From the NCBI RefSeq assembly GCF_040954835.1, contig NC_090718.1, forward strand, positions 15,701,532-15,765,531: a stretch of 64,000 nt of DNA, given 5' to 3'. This stretch comes from Lepisosteus oculatus (taxonomy: Eukaryota; Chordata; Actinopteri; Semionotiformes; Lepisosteidae). The notes beneath the pieces are model-generated. The model was not told the DNA's origin. It saw only the letters and a program-made list of their open reading frames with translations, and did no database searches. This document shows positions 50,911-63,276 of this stretch, piece by piece; position 1 is the first letter of the stretch; every line of letters begins with the position of its first letter. The position numbers were made by a program, and so were the translations under genes.

Positions 50911-53100
50911 GTAGGACAGCAATGAACAGACACACCATCATGCTGACCTCATCTGCATGAGATTTTGGAAACACGGCAGGTTTCTCTTGGGTCTTTGTCT
51001 TATATTATGTTGTATAAGTCTTCAAACCCCTTTCAGGCAGGCGGCAGTGGTTGAAATCGTTGGCCCCGTCTACTGGAACAGTAGGTCCACCCTGTTCCTC
51101 TCCCCTGCCTCATGCTGGCGCCTGTGCTGAGAGTATTCTCCACCGAACGGCCCGCTGTGTCATCCGGAAAGCGCAGGAGAACCCGCTCTGCAGCCAGGCC
51201 CTCGCCCGCCTGACCCGGGAGCACCACTGACGTCTCTTACGCAGGGGGAGAGGGGACGGAGAAAGGCAGGCAGCCAGCGAGCCTCGCTCTGTGGCTGTCT
51301 GGGCGACGGGCTGTCCTGGGGTGACAGTGCGCCTGAGAGCACGTGTCTCTGCTGCTCGCGGTCAGTGCTTATTCCTGCAGCGACTCTCTCCCCCTCCTCT
51401 GACGGACAGCGCCAGCGTCTCCGACCTGCGTCCCCAGGTGCTGTGCGGTCAAAGGTCAAAGGGCGCAGCTTTGTGAGCAAGGGTCGCCGCTGGGGAATTC
51501 TGTGGAATCCGGGCGTTGCCACGGAGATCAGAACAGTGCCAGGAGATGGGGAGTGATGGGTATCTCCCGGGGGCAAAAAACAACGAGAGCCGACGGGGGG
51601 GGGGCAGGGGTACAGGGGTACAGGAGGAGGGAGGGAGGGAGGGAGAGCCCAGGTCACCCCCGAGCAAGAGAGAAACGTCGCCTGTCCGCCGGTCTCCCTC
51701 CTGCCCATTCCTGACTCCAGCTCTGCGGACGTTTTCGTGTGAAAGCTCCCCTGCGCCATCAGACACACGCTGCTATTGCCAGGCAGCGAGGAAAACAAAC
51801 ACTGACATGACAGCACCTGGGCCAACTGTACAAGGAACAGATTAATCCATTTCTCTGACTGGCTCTCCCTGCCTGCTGTTAGTCATGGATCGCAGTCAGA
51901 GTGCCTTAACCCCTCGCTGCCAGCAGCATGCTCCCAGAAAGGCATGGGACTCCCCATTAGTGACTCGGGTGGGATCTGAGTGGCTGAGAGTAAACTGCCT
52001 GATTGTGTCCTCTTGAGTTGTTAAAATAACATGGAAAAGCTTCTCTTCAAGCTGAATTAAATTGCACGCTTTCCTCTTGCAGGCTGTAAGGAGGAACCTC
52101 CTGGGTGGGACTGGTGATCTGTGGGATTGCAGGGCTCAAGATTCAGGAGCCGAGAAGTCAGCCCAAGAGGAAGAGCATGAACTCCAGCAGGGGCTCCGGT
52201 CAGCAAACACAAGCCGAATGAAAAGTACACTTGTCTTGTCGGTATGGACAGAGGGTCGTCTTTCCTCTCCTCTCTCTCATTTTTAAATCTAAAAGGTCAT
52301 CTGGAAGCCCCCGGGGTGAGGTCGTGCCCCCTGACCCCTGACCTCTCCTTGGCAGGAGTGAATGTGTGAGAGGGCCCAGGTGAGGAGGAATGGGGGCCGT
52401 GGCCACAGCGTGTCCGAGCACGCCTCTGTCCCTCTCATTCCATCGCTCCTCGTCTTCAGGGCCCTGCTCTCGCCCGCCAGCGCCCTCTGTGGGAATGAGG
52501 CTCTGTGCCGTGTGTGTCGCCTACTGACAGACCGGGCAGCTTTCCATGGGCACGCTGGCCGTCTGGACAGGAAGGAGGGGGCAGTCCAGGAATCCAGAGG
52601 TGACCTCATGCCGTCTGTGCTGTGGAGTCCTAACTCTCCACACTTTCTTTCTTCCAGTGGAATGGCCCTGTAGGGGTATCCGCCATTATCTTCTGCTGCT
52701 GCCGGCCATGTTCAGTCTGGGCCGACATCCGTGTCTTAGTGTTGGTAGAGCCGCCCATATGAAAGGACTGTTAGACCCATTTCCCAACAACCAGAAACGT
52801 CAGTAGGCACACATGAGCTGCAGCCGGAAATGGGTGAGTGCAGGGTGTGCACTGGTGTGTACGGGTCTTTATGGGTGTCGCAGGTTCGAGCTGGGGTCAC
52901 GTCACACGGTCAGAGGAGAGACTAGGATCTCGCAGGAGCTCGGAGCTCGTCCTGCTGCAGGACTCTGGGGCCAGTCCACCCTTTCCAGATAGCCTGGGGA
53001 AAACTGAAAGAACAAGAACATGTATTGTGCTCCTGCATTCCCAGACTTCTCATCCCAGAGGACTGGGACACCAGCAGCCCCCCAGCACAGCCCATCATGA
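50911..53100. other. No gene seen
   Basis: Includes a G-run/GGGA stretch at 51590-51640. CCGCCAGCGCCCTCTGTGG near 52475 is a weaker CTCF-like word. No exons supported. Confidence 0.4.
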
Positions 53101-53376
53101 GGGCCAGTGGTCAGAGCTGAGAGAGAGAGGCAGTGTGGGCCAGTGGTCAGAGCTGAGAGAGAGAGGCAGTGTGGGCCAGTGGTCAGATCTGAGAGAGAGA
53201 GGCAGTGTGGGCCAGTGGTCAGAGCTGAGAGAGAGAGGCAGTGTGGGCCAGTGGTCAGAGCTGAGGGAGAGAGGCAGTGTGGGCCAGTGGTCAGAGCTGA
53301 GAGAGAGAGGCAGTGTGGGCCAGTGGTCAGAGCTGAGAGAGAGAGGCAGTGTGGGCCAGTGGTCAGAGCTGAGAGT
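53101..53376. repeat. 36-bp dispersed minisatellite, array C (inverted)
   Basis: Seven to eight units of the array B type. The 31 bp after it at 53386-53416 are identical to the reverse complement of 37750-37780 next to array A. Confidence 0.97.
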
Positions 53377-53594
53377 GACTCACACCCTGGTCAGTGCATC
53401 ACTCTCTAGGCAGGGGCGAAGCAAACACTTCCAGTGTGTCAGGCAGACACACCCTGTGGCCTGTGTGTTTAAATAGCCTGTCAGGGAGAACAGCGCAAAG
53501 AAAACCAGCAGGCATGTCAGATAAACAGCTGCAGTAACAAGTGGGGATTAGTATTCAACTGCATTGCTTACTGCTTTATCCCCTGATGCCTTCT

Positions 53595-53722
53595 CTTTAA
53601 ACTGAACACACCCAGCAACTGAACACACCGCTGACCAGCACCGTCCACACCCAGCGACTGAACACACCGCTGCCCAGAGACTGAACACACCGCTGCCCAG
53701 AGACTGAACACACCGCTGCCCA
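53595..53722. repeat. About 23-bp minisatellite
   Basis: Units of CTGAACACACCGCTGCCCAG with AGA or other endings, five to six copies. Confidence 0.9.
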
Positions 53723-55164
53723 GCTCTCTGTACACCCGTTAACCCTGCTGCAGTGAAGGCAGTGGAGCAGAGAAAGGTGTTCAAGCACGTGCTAATCTGC
53801 CATGCGAGAGTGGCTACTGTGACTCAGGCCTGAATTATGCCACGCTCTGCAGTGCAAAGTCCAGTCGCTGGGCCGACCAGGCTGTAGCTCCCTCTCCCTC
53901 TGCTCCTGTCGCCCCTCTCCAGCCTCCGGGGGAGCAGGGGGTCAGGGAGCCGTGCCAGGAGCGATCTCAGAGACCAGGCCTGCGGCGGCACAGGGCACAC
54001 AGACACACTGGGCTCCTCTGTGTGAGTGATCGCCCATCACGGTGCGCCCGTGCTGCAGTGCAGAGAGATGAGATGAGAGTGTTCGCGATGTGCATGTTTT
54101 CGTCAGGCCAGACACGGGTCCTGGCTTCTGTTGCAGAAGTATCGGGAGTGCAGTCCTACCTGAGTGTAAGTCGAGAGGAGAGCGGGATCTAAAGAAACCT
54201 TCTTGGCCGACTGCGAGGTGACGTCATGCGGCTCGGCGGCTCTGCTCTCCCTGGGTCCAGCGGAGGTGGGGGAGTGTCTCAGGGCTGCACATCCAGTGGC
54301 CACATTCCCTTTCTAGGGGTTTGATTACATCTGGCCGGCGGCTCTCTGGCAGGTCCGGTGTCTTGGCTCGGCTGTGGGCTGTGGGCGTTGGCAGACGGTT
54401 GCTGTCGCCCCGGTGGCGGGCCGAGGGGCTCGGGGCGGGCAGGCCCGGCGGGCTGAGGGGACCCAGCACAAGGGGAGCAGGGAGATAAAAAGCTCGGAGA
54501 GAGAGAGGTTGGACTTTGGAAATCCCAGCACATCTGGCTTCTATTAGCATGTGGGGGCCGCTAAAATAATGTTTTTCACCCTACAAGCCTCTCTTTGCTA
54601 TAAATTACCCACCAGCCACTGTGTCTTCCTGACTGAAGTTCGTTCAGTGAGCCAGTTTTCTTTTCCCAGACACCCCTCCCCACTCCCCCTGCCTGTCCTG
54701 TCCAGGATGGGTCCCCCTCCCTCTCCCCCTCACTGCCTCGCTCCTGAGGCTGGCGTGTGTACGAGGGCTCTCCGGCAGGTGGGATGAGGCCCGAGCTCTC
54801 AGAGCTGGGGCAGGAGGGGTGGCGCAGGGCTGTGCTGGGGGCTCGTCTTCCCACGAAACACCAATTAGATAAATCGGGCCTGACAAGGGCAGGCACATGA
54901 AAGGGTGGCTGGTGGCCTAACGAGGGGGTTTGCTCAGGATGGGACACTGGCCGATTTTCTGCCAATTAAGGGCAGGTCTGTCTGGCGCGGACGCGAGCAC
55001 AGGCTGTGGGGTACGAGCTGGGGAGCTCAGAGCTTGATCAGAGTGGGCCAGTGACAGGGCTATCTCTAGATCTGGGTGTATCGAAAACGTCTTGTGAAGT
55101 GAACACATTCACTTACACAGGACTGCTCTCCCGGCACCTGACTCGCTTCACCACCGCAGTGCAG
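53723..55164. other. Gene-less stretch; two candidate non-coding elements
   Basis: Candidate elements: 54535-54620 (GGCTTCTATTAGCATG, CTAAAATAATGTTTTTCACC, TATAAATTACCCACC) and 54855-54970 (AAACACCAATTAGATAAATC, TCTGCCAATTAAGGG). Both are AT-rich with homeodomain-like words, non-repetitive and without a reading frame. Confidence 0.35.
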
Positions 55165-56122
55165 CACAGCACTGAACACCCTGACACTGAGACACTGAGC
55201 ACACTGCAGCCCAGCACTGACACTGAGACACTGAGCACACTGCAGTCCAGCACTGACACTGAACACACTGCAGTCCAGCACTGACACTGAGACACTGAGC
55301 ACACCGCAGCCCAGCACTGACACTGAACACACTGCAGTCCAATACTGACACTGAGACACTGAGCACACCGCAGCCCAGCACTGACACTGAACACACTACA
55401 GTCCACCACTGACACTGAGACACTGAGCACACCGCAGCCCAGCACTGACACTGAGACACTGAACACACTGCAGTCCAGCACTGACACTGAACACACTACA
55501 GTCCAGCACTGACACTGAGACACTGAGCACACCGCAGCCCAGCACTGACACTGAGACACTGAACACACCGCAGCCCAGCACTGACACTGAACACACTACA
55601 GTCCAGCACTGACACTGAGACACTGAGCACACCGCAGCCCAGCACTGACACTGAACACACTACAGTCCAGCACTGACACTGAGACACTGAGCACACCGCA
55701 GCCCAGCACTGACACTGAGACACTGAACACACTGCAGTCCAGCACTGACACTGAGCACACCGCAGTCCAGCACTGACACTGAGACACTGAGCACACCGCA
55801 GCCCAGCACTGACACTGAGACACTGAACACACTGCAGTCCAGCACTGACACTGAACACACTGCAGTCCAGCACTGACACTGAGCACACTGCAGTCCAGCA
55901 CTGACACTGAGACACTGAGCACACTGCAGTCCAGCACTGACACTGAGACACTGAGCACACTGCAGCCCAGCACACTGACACTGAGACACTGAACACACTG
56001 CAGTCCAGCACTGACACTGAGCACACCGCAGCCTAGCACTGACACTGAGACACTGAGCACACTGCAGCCCAACACTGACACTGAGCACACTGAAGTCCAG
56101 CACTGACACTGAGACACTGAAC
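55165..56122. repeat. 28/36-bp two-length minisatellite
   Basis: About 30 units of GCACTGACACTGAACACACT then GCAGTCCA (28 bp), mixed with 36-bp units that carry an extra 8 bp (GACACTGA). AACACACTGCAGTCC and AGCACACCGCAGCCC are the two main types. Confidence 0.95.
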
Positions 56123-56505
56123 ATGTATCCCTTCTCTTTTGTGTTGCTGAATCAAGTAAGAAATAAAAAGCTGAAAACATGAGAAGAGAGAGGTATGTGG
56201 AGATGTTTCTTCCTCACACTGTCTTCCTGCCATGCTAAGTTGTTTTGCCCAGTGATGTTTCTTATCCCTGCAGGTTCGTACTGGGATGCTGGCTCAATGC
56301 CACAGTTTCCAGTGCCCATGTCTAATATCTGTTTGTCTTTCCATCTCTCCATGAGAGATGACAAGTGTGTATCTCACTGTGGTCTAATCCGTCTTGTGTG
56401 TGCTTGCCAATTTCTCACATAGTCTTTGAGCTGTTTGCCATCCCTTCCACACACTGGACAGCTCCCAGGCAGATTCAATCTGCCGTTACTGAGCGCTGCA
56501 GACAG
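56123..56505. other. No gene seen
   Basis: Unique sequence between two arrays. No feature supported. Confidence 0.4.
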
Positions 56506-56670
56506 ACAGTCTGTCTGTGGGGTACACAGTCTGTCTGTCTGTCTGTGGGGTGTACAGTCTGTCTGTCTGTGGGGTATACAGTCTGTCTGTGGGGTACGGT
56601 TTGTCTGTGGGGTACAGGTTGTTTGTCTGTGGGGTACAGTCTGTCTGTGGAGTATACAGTCTGTCTGGCT
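56506..56670. repeat. GTCTGTCTGTGGGGTAYA minisatellite
   Basis: About eight units of 18-26 bp with a variable CTGT run inside each, the same internal-microsatellite design as 2240-6830. Confidence 0.9.
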
Positions 56671-57394
56671 GACTTTGAGGGTAACTGTGTTGGTCTCGGA
56701 GAGATGAGAACGATTCATTGTTTAGTTATTAGTCAGGTCATCGCTGTGTCTGCCGCGGAGCAGTGTGACCAGGCTGCAGGGAGAGATCCTCTGTGGTTAT
56801 AGACCAGAGGCATGCCAGTCTCAGCTCCCATCCCAGAGCTGGCTGGTCCAGGCTGTAGCCCTCTGATGGGCTAGACTGCCCTCCTGCCCCGGGGCCGGGA
56901 GGAAGGGGGCGCTGGCTGAGATATCAAAGCCGGAAGGGTGTGTGTGTGGGGGGGTCTGTCTTTGTTCCCCTCCACCCTGAGATTCCTTGAAAAGATGGCT
57001 GAGCGAGCCGATCCGTCACGCCTCCCTGTTCTCATTGCTGATTGGACACGGTGAGCAAGCCACTGTTCCGCTGCCTGCGGGGGGCCGGAGGGGGTCCAGC
57101 TCCCTGACTTTCAGGCCCCCGGGAAGGGGCGGGGCAGAGCGGTGTACCTCGTGGCACAGCGATGTTCCCGATGGAAGCGCTGTGACATCGGACCTCTGGA
57201 AGAGAGACCCGCGAGCCTGCGGCCCCTCGGGAGGCTCGTCCAGCGACCCTGGCGGCTAGGCGCTGCTGTGAGGGGTCGAAGTCGAAGTGCACACCCTGCC
57301 TGCAGGGGGCGCCATGGAGCCAGGCTGTGATATCCAATAGGCACAGGAGGCACTGAGCCTGGGCCCTACCACAACTACAGGGCCTCAGGAGAGT
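56671..57394. other. No gene seen
   Basis: GC-rich. TGCAGGGGGCGCCATGG near 57301-57317 is a partial CTCF-like word. No gene supported. Confidence 0.4.
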
Positions 57395-57540
57395 CCGGAG
57401 CCTGAGGACCAGGAGAGTCCGGAGCCTGAGGACCAGGAGTGTCCAGTGTTTGAGGACCAGGAGTGTCCAGTGTCTGAGGACCAGGAGTGTCCAGTGTCTG
57501 AGGACCAGGAGTGTCCAGTGTCTGAGGACCAGGAGTCCTC
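57395..57540. repeat. 24-bp minisatellite
   Basis: Six units of GAGGACCAGGAGTGTCCAGT then GTCT. Confidence 0.95.
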
Positions 57541-58446
57541 TTTTCTGTACACAAGGCCAACACCCAGAAGCCCAGCAGCAACATCAGTGCTGGCAACGAC
57601 AGTGCAGGAACACCTTTAAAAGACTTGAATATACACTCGATTTTCCACATGACTTAAAACCAGTTATCTATGGGGCAAGAGAATTATCTTAATAAGTGGA
57701 GGGAAGAAGCTTCAAATGGACGAAATGACAGACAAAACAGAGCAAGTTGAGGATCCAAATTTATTAAAGTTACAGCATAACAGCATCCAAAAACTGTATC
57801 CAAAATTTTTGTTCTTGCAAGTTCTCATACTGAAGATATGTTAACAGCTCTTCTCCCTTTCAGAATTGGTAACCCTACATGTTGCTGAAACATGTGGCCT
57901 GTGTTCTGAAAACCAGATTTTCAGCGGCGAAGCAGATCTCAGGGCGCTATATACTTTATGCACTTTATCTCACTGGTGAGGAGTGACAGATCTGCAGCCA
58001 GCAGGCGTGCCTGTGTTCAGTTGTGGACGCTGCTTCTGAAGCCAGAGCAAAGAGCACATCTGAGTTCCAGCCTCCGTTCGCAGATCTTGGCTTGACTTTC
58101 TGAGCGAGAGCACCCTCCTCCCGCCCCCCTCTGCTTCCAAGAAGAGCTTCCTCTCTCTCGTGGTGGAGTGAAAACAGGCCCGCTCATTTTTTAGAGGTAA
58201 GGCGAGCAGCGGATTGCCTTTAATACAAACCAAATGCCCGGCCCGTCCCTATCTCTCTCCACGGCCCCGGGACACACAGACACCGAGATGAAAAACAGAT
58301 CCCCTTCTTAATCCGGCCTCCTGTGCTGCTCCGGCTTTGTGCGGGAGGGACGTTTTGGAGCGCAAGAAAATTTTCCGACTCTTAACTCCAGCCCAGGCAG
58401 AAAGCAAAAAGTTTCCTGCCACCATGTTCAGTTTTCTTAAGCGCAG
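57541..58446. other. No gene seen
   Basis: AT-richer at 57650-57900, with no repeat or exon recognised. Confidence 0.4.
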
Positions 58447-59345
58447 AGCTTGTGTGTGTGTGAGGAGCACATGCAGTGTGTGTGTGAGAGTTTGTGCATG
58501 TTCTTGTTTCTGAGTGAGAGTTGGGGTGTGTGTGTGAGAGAGACAGAGTTTGTGCACGTATACACTTGTGTGTGCACATGCTGGTATGTGAGTGAGAGTT
58601 TGTGCACGCCCTGGTGTGAGTGTGAGAGTTTGTGCACGCGCTGGTGTGTGAGAGTTTGTGCACGCGCTGGTGTGTGAGAGTTTGTGCACGCGCTGGTGTG
58701 TGAGTGAGAGTTTGTGCACGCGCTGGTGTGTGAGTGAGAGTTTGTGCACGCGTTGGTGTGAGTGTGAGAGTTTGTGCACGTGCTGGTGTGAGTGTGAGAG
58801 TTTGTGCACGTGCTGGTGTGAGTGTGAGAGTTTGTGCACGCGCTGGTGTGTGAGTGAGAGTTTGTGCAAGTGCTGGTGTGAGTGTGAGAGTTTGTGCACG
58901 TGCTGGTGTGAGTGTGAGAGTTTGTGCAAGTGCTGGTGTGTGTGAGAGTTTGTGCACGCGCTGGTGTGTGAGAGTTTGTGCACGCGCTGGTGTGAGTGTG
59001 AGTTTGTGCCCGTGCTGGTGTGAGTGTGAGTTTGTGCACATGCTGGTGTGAGTGTGAGAGTTTGTGCACGCGCTGGTGTGAGTGTGAGTTTGTGCACATG
59101 CTGGTGTGTGAGTAAGAGTTTGTGCACGCGCTGGTGTGTGAGTGAGAGTTTGTGCACGTGCTGGTGTGAGTGTGAGAGTTTGTGCAAGTGCTGGTGTGTG
59201 TGAGAGTTTGTGCACGCGCTGGTGTGTGAGAGTTTGTGCACGCGCTGGTGTGTGAGAGTTTGTGCACGCGCTGGTGTGAGTGTGAGTTTGTGCACGCGCT
59301 GGTGTGAGTGTGAGAGTTTGTGCACGTACTGGTGTGTGAGTGTGT
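58447..59345. repeat. 28-bp minisatellite
   Basis: About 32 units of GAGTTTGTGCACGCGCTGGT then GTGAGTGT, with CACGCG, CACGTG and CAAGTG variants. The CACGTG variant is an E-box. All three minus-strand frames stay open for 270-360 codons; artefacts. Confidence 0.97.
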
Positions 59346-60599
59346 GAAGGACAGAGTTAGTGGTGAAAGTCTCCGTGTCTGGAGACCCCAGGTGAGCACT
59401 GTGACTGTATGCAGCGAGTCCTGCAGTACGCTGTTCCAGCCCACAGACTGTTACAGACGGAGGCCAGAGACATGGAGGAGTTCCGCTCTAGGTGTTTGTG
59501 TTCTGCATGTACTATGTATTGTATTGTATTGTATATATTTATGCTGGATCTGGACAGGTCTGTTGCATCACACACAGTTCATATGCCAGGCAGCGTGGGG
59601 GGGCTCCAATCCCGTCAAGGCCTGTTGAGAGGCGCCAGAGGTGTTGCAGAGTAACTGGTGGTCTGAGAGCCGGGATGGACGGCTACAGAACGACTCTGTG
59701 ACTCGGCCTCAGGCACGGACAGGTGGGCCCAACTCTGACTCTCTTTATACCGTTGTGTCTGGTTCCCGTAGTGCAGCACTGAAGCTCCCTCGCTGGTCGG
59801 AAATCTCAAGGTGGTTTAATCTTCCCTTCATCTCATTTTCCAGGGACAAGGACAAAGGAATGTCAGAAATGTTTTCGACAGAAACAGGTCGGCTTGGACC
59901 ACTCTGCTCAGTTGTTCGATCGACAGCCCCATGTTCCCAGGGCCGTCGTGAAGCTGCAGTCTCTTGGCCTGCTTTCTGTTCATCTGCACCTCGACTTCCT
60001 CCTGTGTCCCCTGGTCCTTCTTTATACGAGCTGGCTCTGCTCTCATGGCCACTGCCAGCTCATCATGTTCTCCACTGCTGGGATTGGGATAGCGAGTACT
60101 TACCGATGGGCTGACGACCCTCAGAATCAGGAACCGGGAAGGAGAGGAGTGACCTCTGACCCGGATCAGCCCAGTGAAAGCCGTCTTTCTGGAAGTGCTG
60201 ATCCTCTCCTCCCCGTCTGCTGCACGCCCCTCCGGGCTGATCGATCGCGCAGACAAGGCCAGCGAAGAGGGGCTCCCTCACACCCCGGGCTCCACTCTAA
60301 TCCGCCCGCTGCCGGGCAAGTGCCAAGGCCAATATGAGCTCTGCTGTGGACACCGTGTGTGCGCGTGCGAGCGTGCTCGGGTCATCCTGCCTCTGAGGGG
60401 CCGGGCACATCTGCACTGCTGTTTGGGGATCAAGCCCGGAGTCATTGGACTTTGTGGCTTTCCAGAACCGGCCTGCGCGTCCCGGGATCCTCGTGCCCAT
60501 GAGAGGACAGCGGAGCCCAGTTGATCGTTCCCCGCCTGCAGTGACGGCAGTGACCTCGGTCCTCGTTGGCGCTGGTCTCCATCCATGATGTGCAGGTTA
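59346..60599. other. No gene seen
   Basis: Contains a short ATTGTATTGTATTGTATA run at 59515-59535. No coding support. Confidence 0.4.
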
Positions 60600-60876
60600 A
60601 GATGAGGTCAGATCACTTTATTGGCCATATACAAGTTCTTGTATTAGGAATTTGTCTTTTTGCAGACCCCAGCTTGCTCTTCATGAGACACAGACAGAGA
60701 GAGAGGCTTGGGGTCAGAGCGCAGGGTCAGCCATTTATACGGCGCCCCTGGAGCAGTTGGGGTGAAGGGCCTCGCTCAGGGGCCCAACAGAGTAGGATTC
60801 CTCTGTCGGCCGCGGGATACGAACCGGCAACCTTCCAGCCACAGATCCTCAGCCACAGAGCCATCGCACCGCCCTG
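60600..60876 (-). mobile_element. tRNA-derived SINE, copy 2
   Basis: Full-length copy on the minus strand: B box GGTTCGTATCC (complement of 60825-60835), body words CTGAGCGAGGCCCTTCACCC and the tail CCAATAAAGTGATCTGACCT. It pairs with 28456-28740. Confidence 0.85.
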
Positions 60877-61554
60877 AATTGGTTGCTCTGAGATGTATGA
60901 GGGTTTCGGTTGTTTCCAGTCCAGTCTGCCCCGGTGTGCTCTCAGTTGTTATCCACGGTCCTGTGTTTAAGGGGCTCAGCTGGCTTCCTCGCTGGCGCTG
61001 TGCAGGAGAGACAAACTCAGGAGCCGATCCTCCCTGGAGCAGGCCGGAGAGAAACAGTGTGTCTGGCGAGCCCATGAGCCCCTGAGCCTGTGTCCGCCTG
61101 GCCTGCCCTTGGAAAGTATATATCTTGGCGGCCTGCAGTAAACACGCTCAGGGTAATCCCAGTGGAGTATTTTGGCTGCATTACCACCTTGTAGCCTCTC
61201 CTCCTAGAATCTCATCCAGTTATTATTACTAAAGTATCGTATGCTATTATTATTCAGTACACATGAAAGGGAAACTGTGAGAAGTCAACGAGAGTGCTAC
61301 TTTTAGCTTCATTGGGTTGTTTTAATCACTAATTACAGAGGACATGAGGGGATCTGTCCAAATCCCAGCTGTGTCCTTATCCTGAGTTCTTGTCCCTTCA
61401 GAGAGCACCCCAGTGCTCTGATGAAGTGCACGGAGCTGCTGATGCCCTGATGGGGGGTTGATCTGCCCCTGGTATTCCGAGGGAGAAACTGCGAACGTGT
61501 GTCAAGCTGTGTCATTGCGAAACACTATCCTAGGGACACAAGTGGAAACCATGT
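60877..61554. other. No gene seen
   Basis: Unique sequence. No feature supported. Confidence 0.4.
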
Positions 61555-61735
61555 GGAAATGTATTTAAAACTAAAAAACAAGGCATACATCTTTACACAA
61601 AGTGTTGCGGGGGTATGGAACAAGCAGCGCAGACATTCTGTTGAAGCCGATAACCTGGCTTCTTTCAAGAGCTGCCTACCAGGGGGCTAGATGGGCTGAT
61701 TGGGCCCCTCTCATTTGTAACTGTTCTTATGTGTA
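61555..61735 (+). mobile_element. CR1-like LINE 3' end
   Basis: The plus-strand frame reads KAYIFTQSVAGVWNKQRRHS then VEADNLASFKSCLPG, matching the FFTQRVVGVWNKLP-VVEADTLASFKKQL end of CR1-type pol. It is followed by GGGCTAGATGGGCTGATTGG and TGTTCTTATG. Confidence 0.8.
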
Positions 61736-62703
61736 TGTGTTCCTGTGTGTGGCACTGGAGTTGTCAAATAATTACAAACATCAACCCCTGGCGATGTTTA
61801 CAGAACTGCAACGCTGTTTTAATAAGGTTCGTTGCGTTTCGTGCAGAACCCTCTTGGCTGTAAACAGCAACAGTCCTCTCGCTGCAGATCATATTTAGAC
61901 AAACATTCCTCGACCTGCTCGGTTTACACTTTTTTTCCCCTTAGCAAGACACCTATACATTCTGGCTGTGCCGTGTCCTGTAGCTCTTCCAAGGAGCTGA
62001 GCTCTGGGTCCCTGCAGGCTGGGCTGTTTTGATGTGGTGTCCCGGGCGGAGTGGCTTTGCGGGAGTTTCTGGAAGCGCTTTCCGAACGTGTTGTGGAACG
62101 CAGTGACATTCGGTTCTTCTCACTTCGAAACTCCCCCTGCTCCCCGTCTGCCTGTGCTCTCCTCTCTCCCTCCCCTCTCGTTCGCGCTCCCCCCCTCCTC
62201 TGTCTCCTCCTGAGGCTGAAAGCTATCTGCCCTGGCTCTCATTAAAGAGGATCAGACCGGGCAAGTTCAGAGGCTGGAAAAAAATACCTTTTTTTTTTTC
62301 CAAATGATCCTTTAACGAGGGTCCAGCCATCTCCGCGGCAGCAGGATTTACGACCCCTCTGCCTGAGATCAGAGCGCGGGCCTGCAGCTCCCCGGCCAGC
62401 CTGCAGCCTTTCCTGACTCCCCGGCCAGGCAGGGGACAGTGCTCGGGGGCTGCAGCTGAGCCGCCCAGGCTGTAATGAGCAGCTCAGGCAAGGCGCTTGC
62501 AGCAGGGGTCATGATGGCGTTTGGGCCTGGTGTTAATAATGACGAACACAATAAAGAACACAAATACATACTGCCCCCTGAACATTTCAGCTCTTTCCAA
62601 GGGTTCAGAACGACGGGCACATAAATGCTCCCAGAGGCCGGACTCCTGCAGAAAGATCCTCCACGTTGAGCCCCTGGCAGCACAGGTCCGAGGGAAAGGA
62701 GCC
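61736..62703. other. Gene-less stretch; candidate non-coding element
   Basis: 62225-62330 (CTCTCATTAAAGAGGATCAG, ATGATCCTTTAACGAGG) is a possible conserved element. Nothing else supported. Confidence 0.3.
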
Positions 62704-62704
62704 C

Positions 62705-62773
<69 letters not shown>

Positions 62774-62806
62774 GGCTGTCTGTCTGTCTGTCTGTCTGGC
62801 TGGCTT
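62704..62806. repeat. (CTGT)n microsatellite
   Basis: About 25 tetranucleotides with three CTGG interruptions near the right end. Confidence 0.98.
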
Positions 62807-63000
62807 TCTTCTAATAAGGCATGGCATTTTGTACCTTTTTTAAGAAAAAAACTCTCCAAAAGAAGTTCCAGAAAAGTCTTATTCTGATTTTTTCAACAAA
62901 TGTCCATGTGATTTCATAACAATATTGTAGTGACAATACGATCATGGATGTGTGACATATGCTGAAACAGGAAAAGGTTCGATTATAAACTTCTCAGCAG

Positions 63001-63276
63001 CCCCTCTCGAACCCGCCCCGTGCCGTGAGGAGGTCTCCGGCCCCTCTCGAACCCGCCCCGTGCCGTGAGGAGGTCTCCGGACCCTCTCGAACCCGCCCCG
63101 TGCCGTGAGGAGGTCTCCGGCCCCTCTCGAACCCGCCCCGTGCCGTGAGGAGGTCTCCGGCCCCTCTCGAACCCGCCCCGTGCCGTGAGGAGGTCTCCGG
63201 CCCCTCTCGAACCCGCCCCGTGCCGTGAGGAGGTCTCCGGCCCCTCTCGAACCCGCCCCGTGCCGTGAGGAGGTCT
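63001..63276. repeat. 40-bp near-perfect minisatellite
   Basis: Seven units of CCCCTCTCGAACCCGCCCCG then TGCCGTGAGGAGGTCTCCGG. Only one substitution (63081) and a changed end in the last unit, so it looks recent and is likely to be polymorphic. Confidence 0.98.

Noticed and set aside
58249..59444. Minus-strand frames of 277-358 codons rich in His/Thr/Ser
   Set aside because: They are repeat translations in three frames with no family resemblance.
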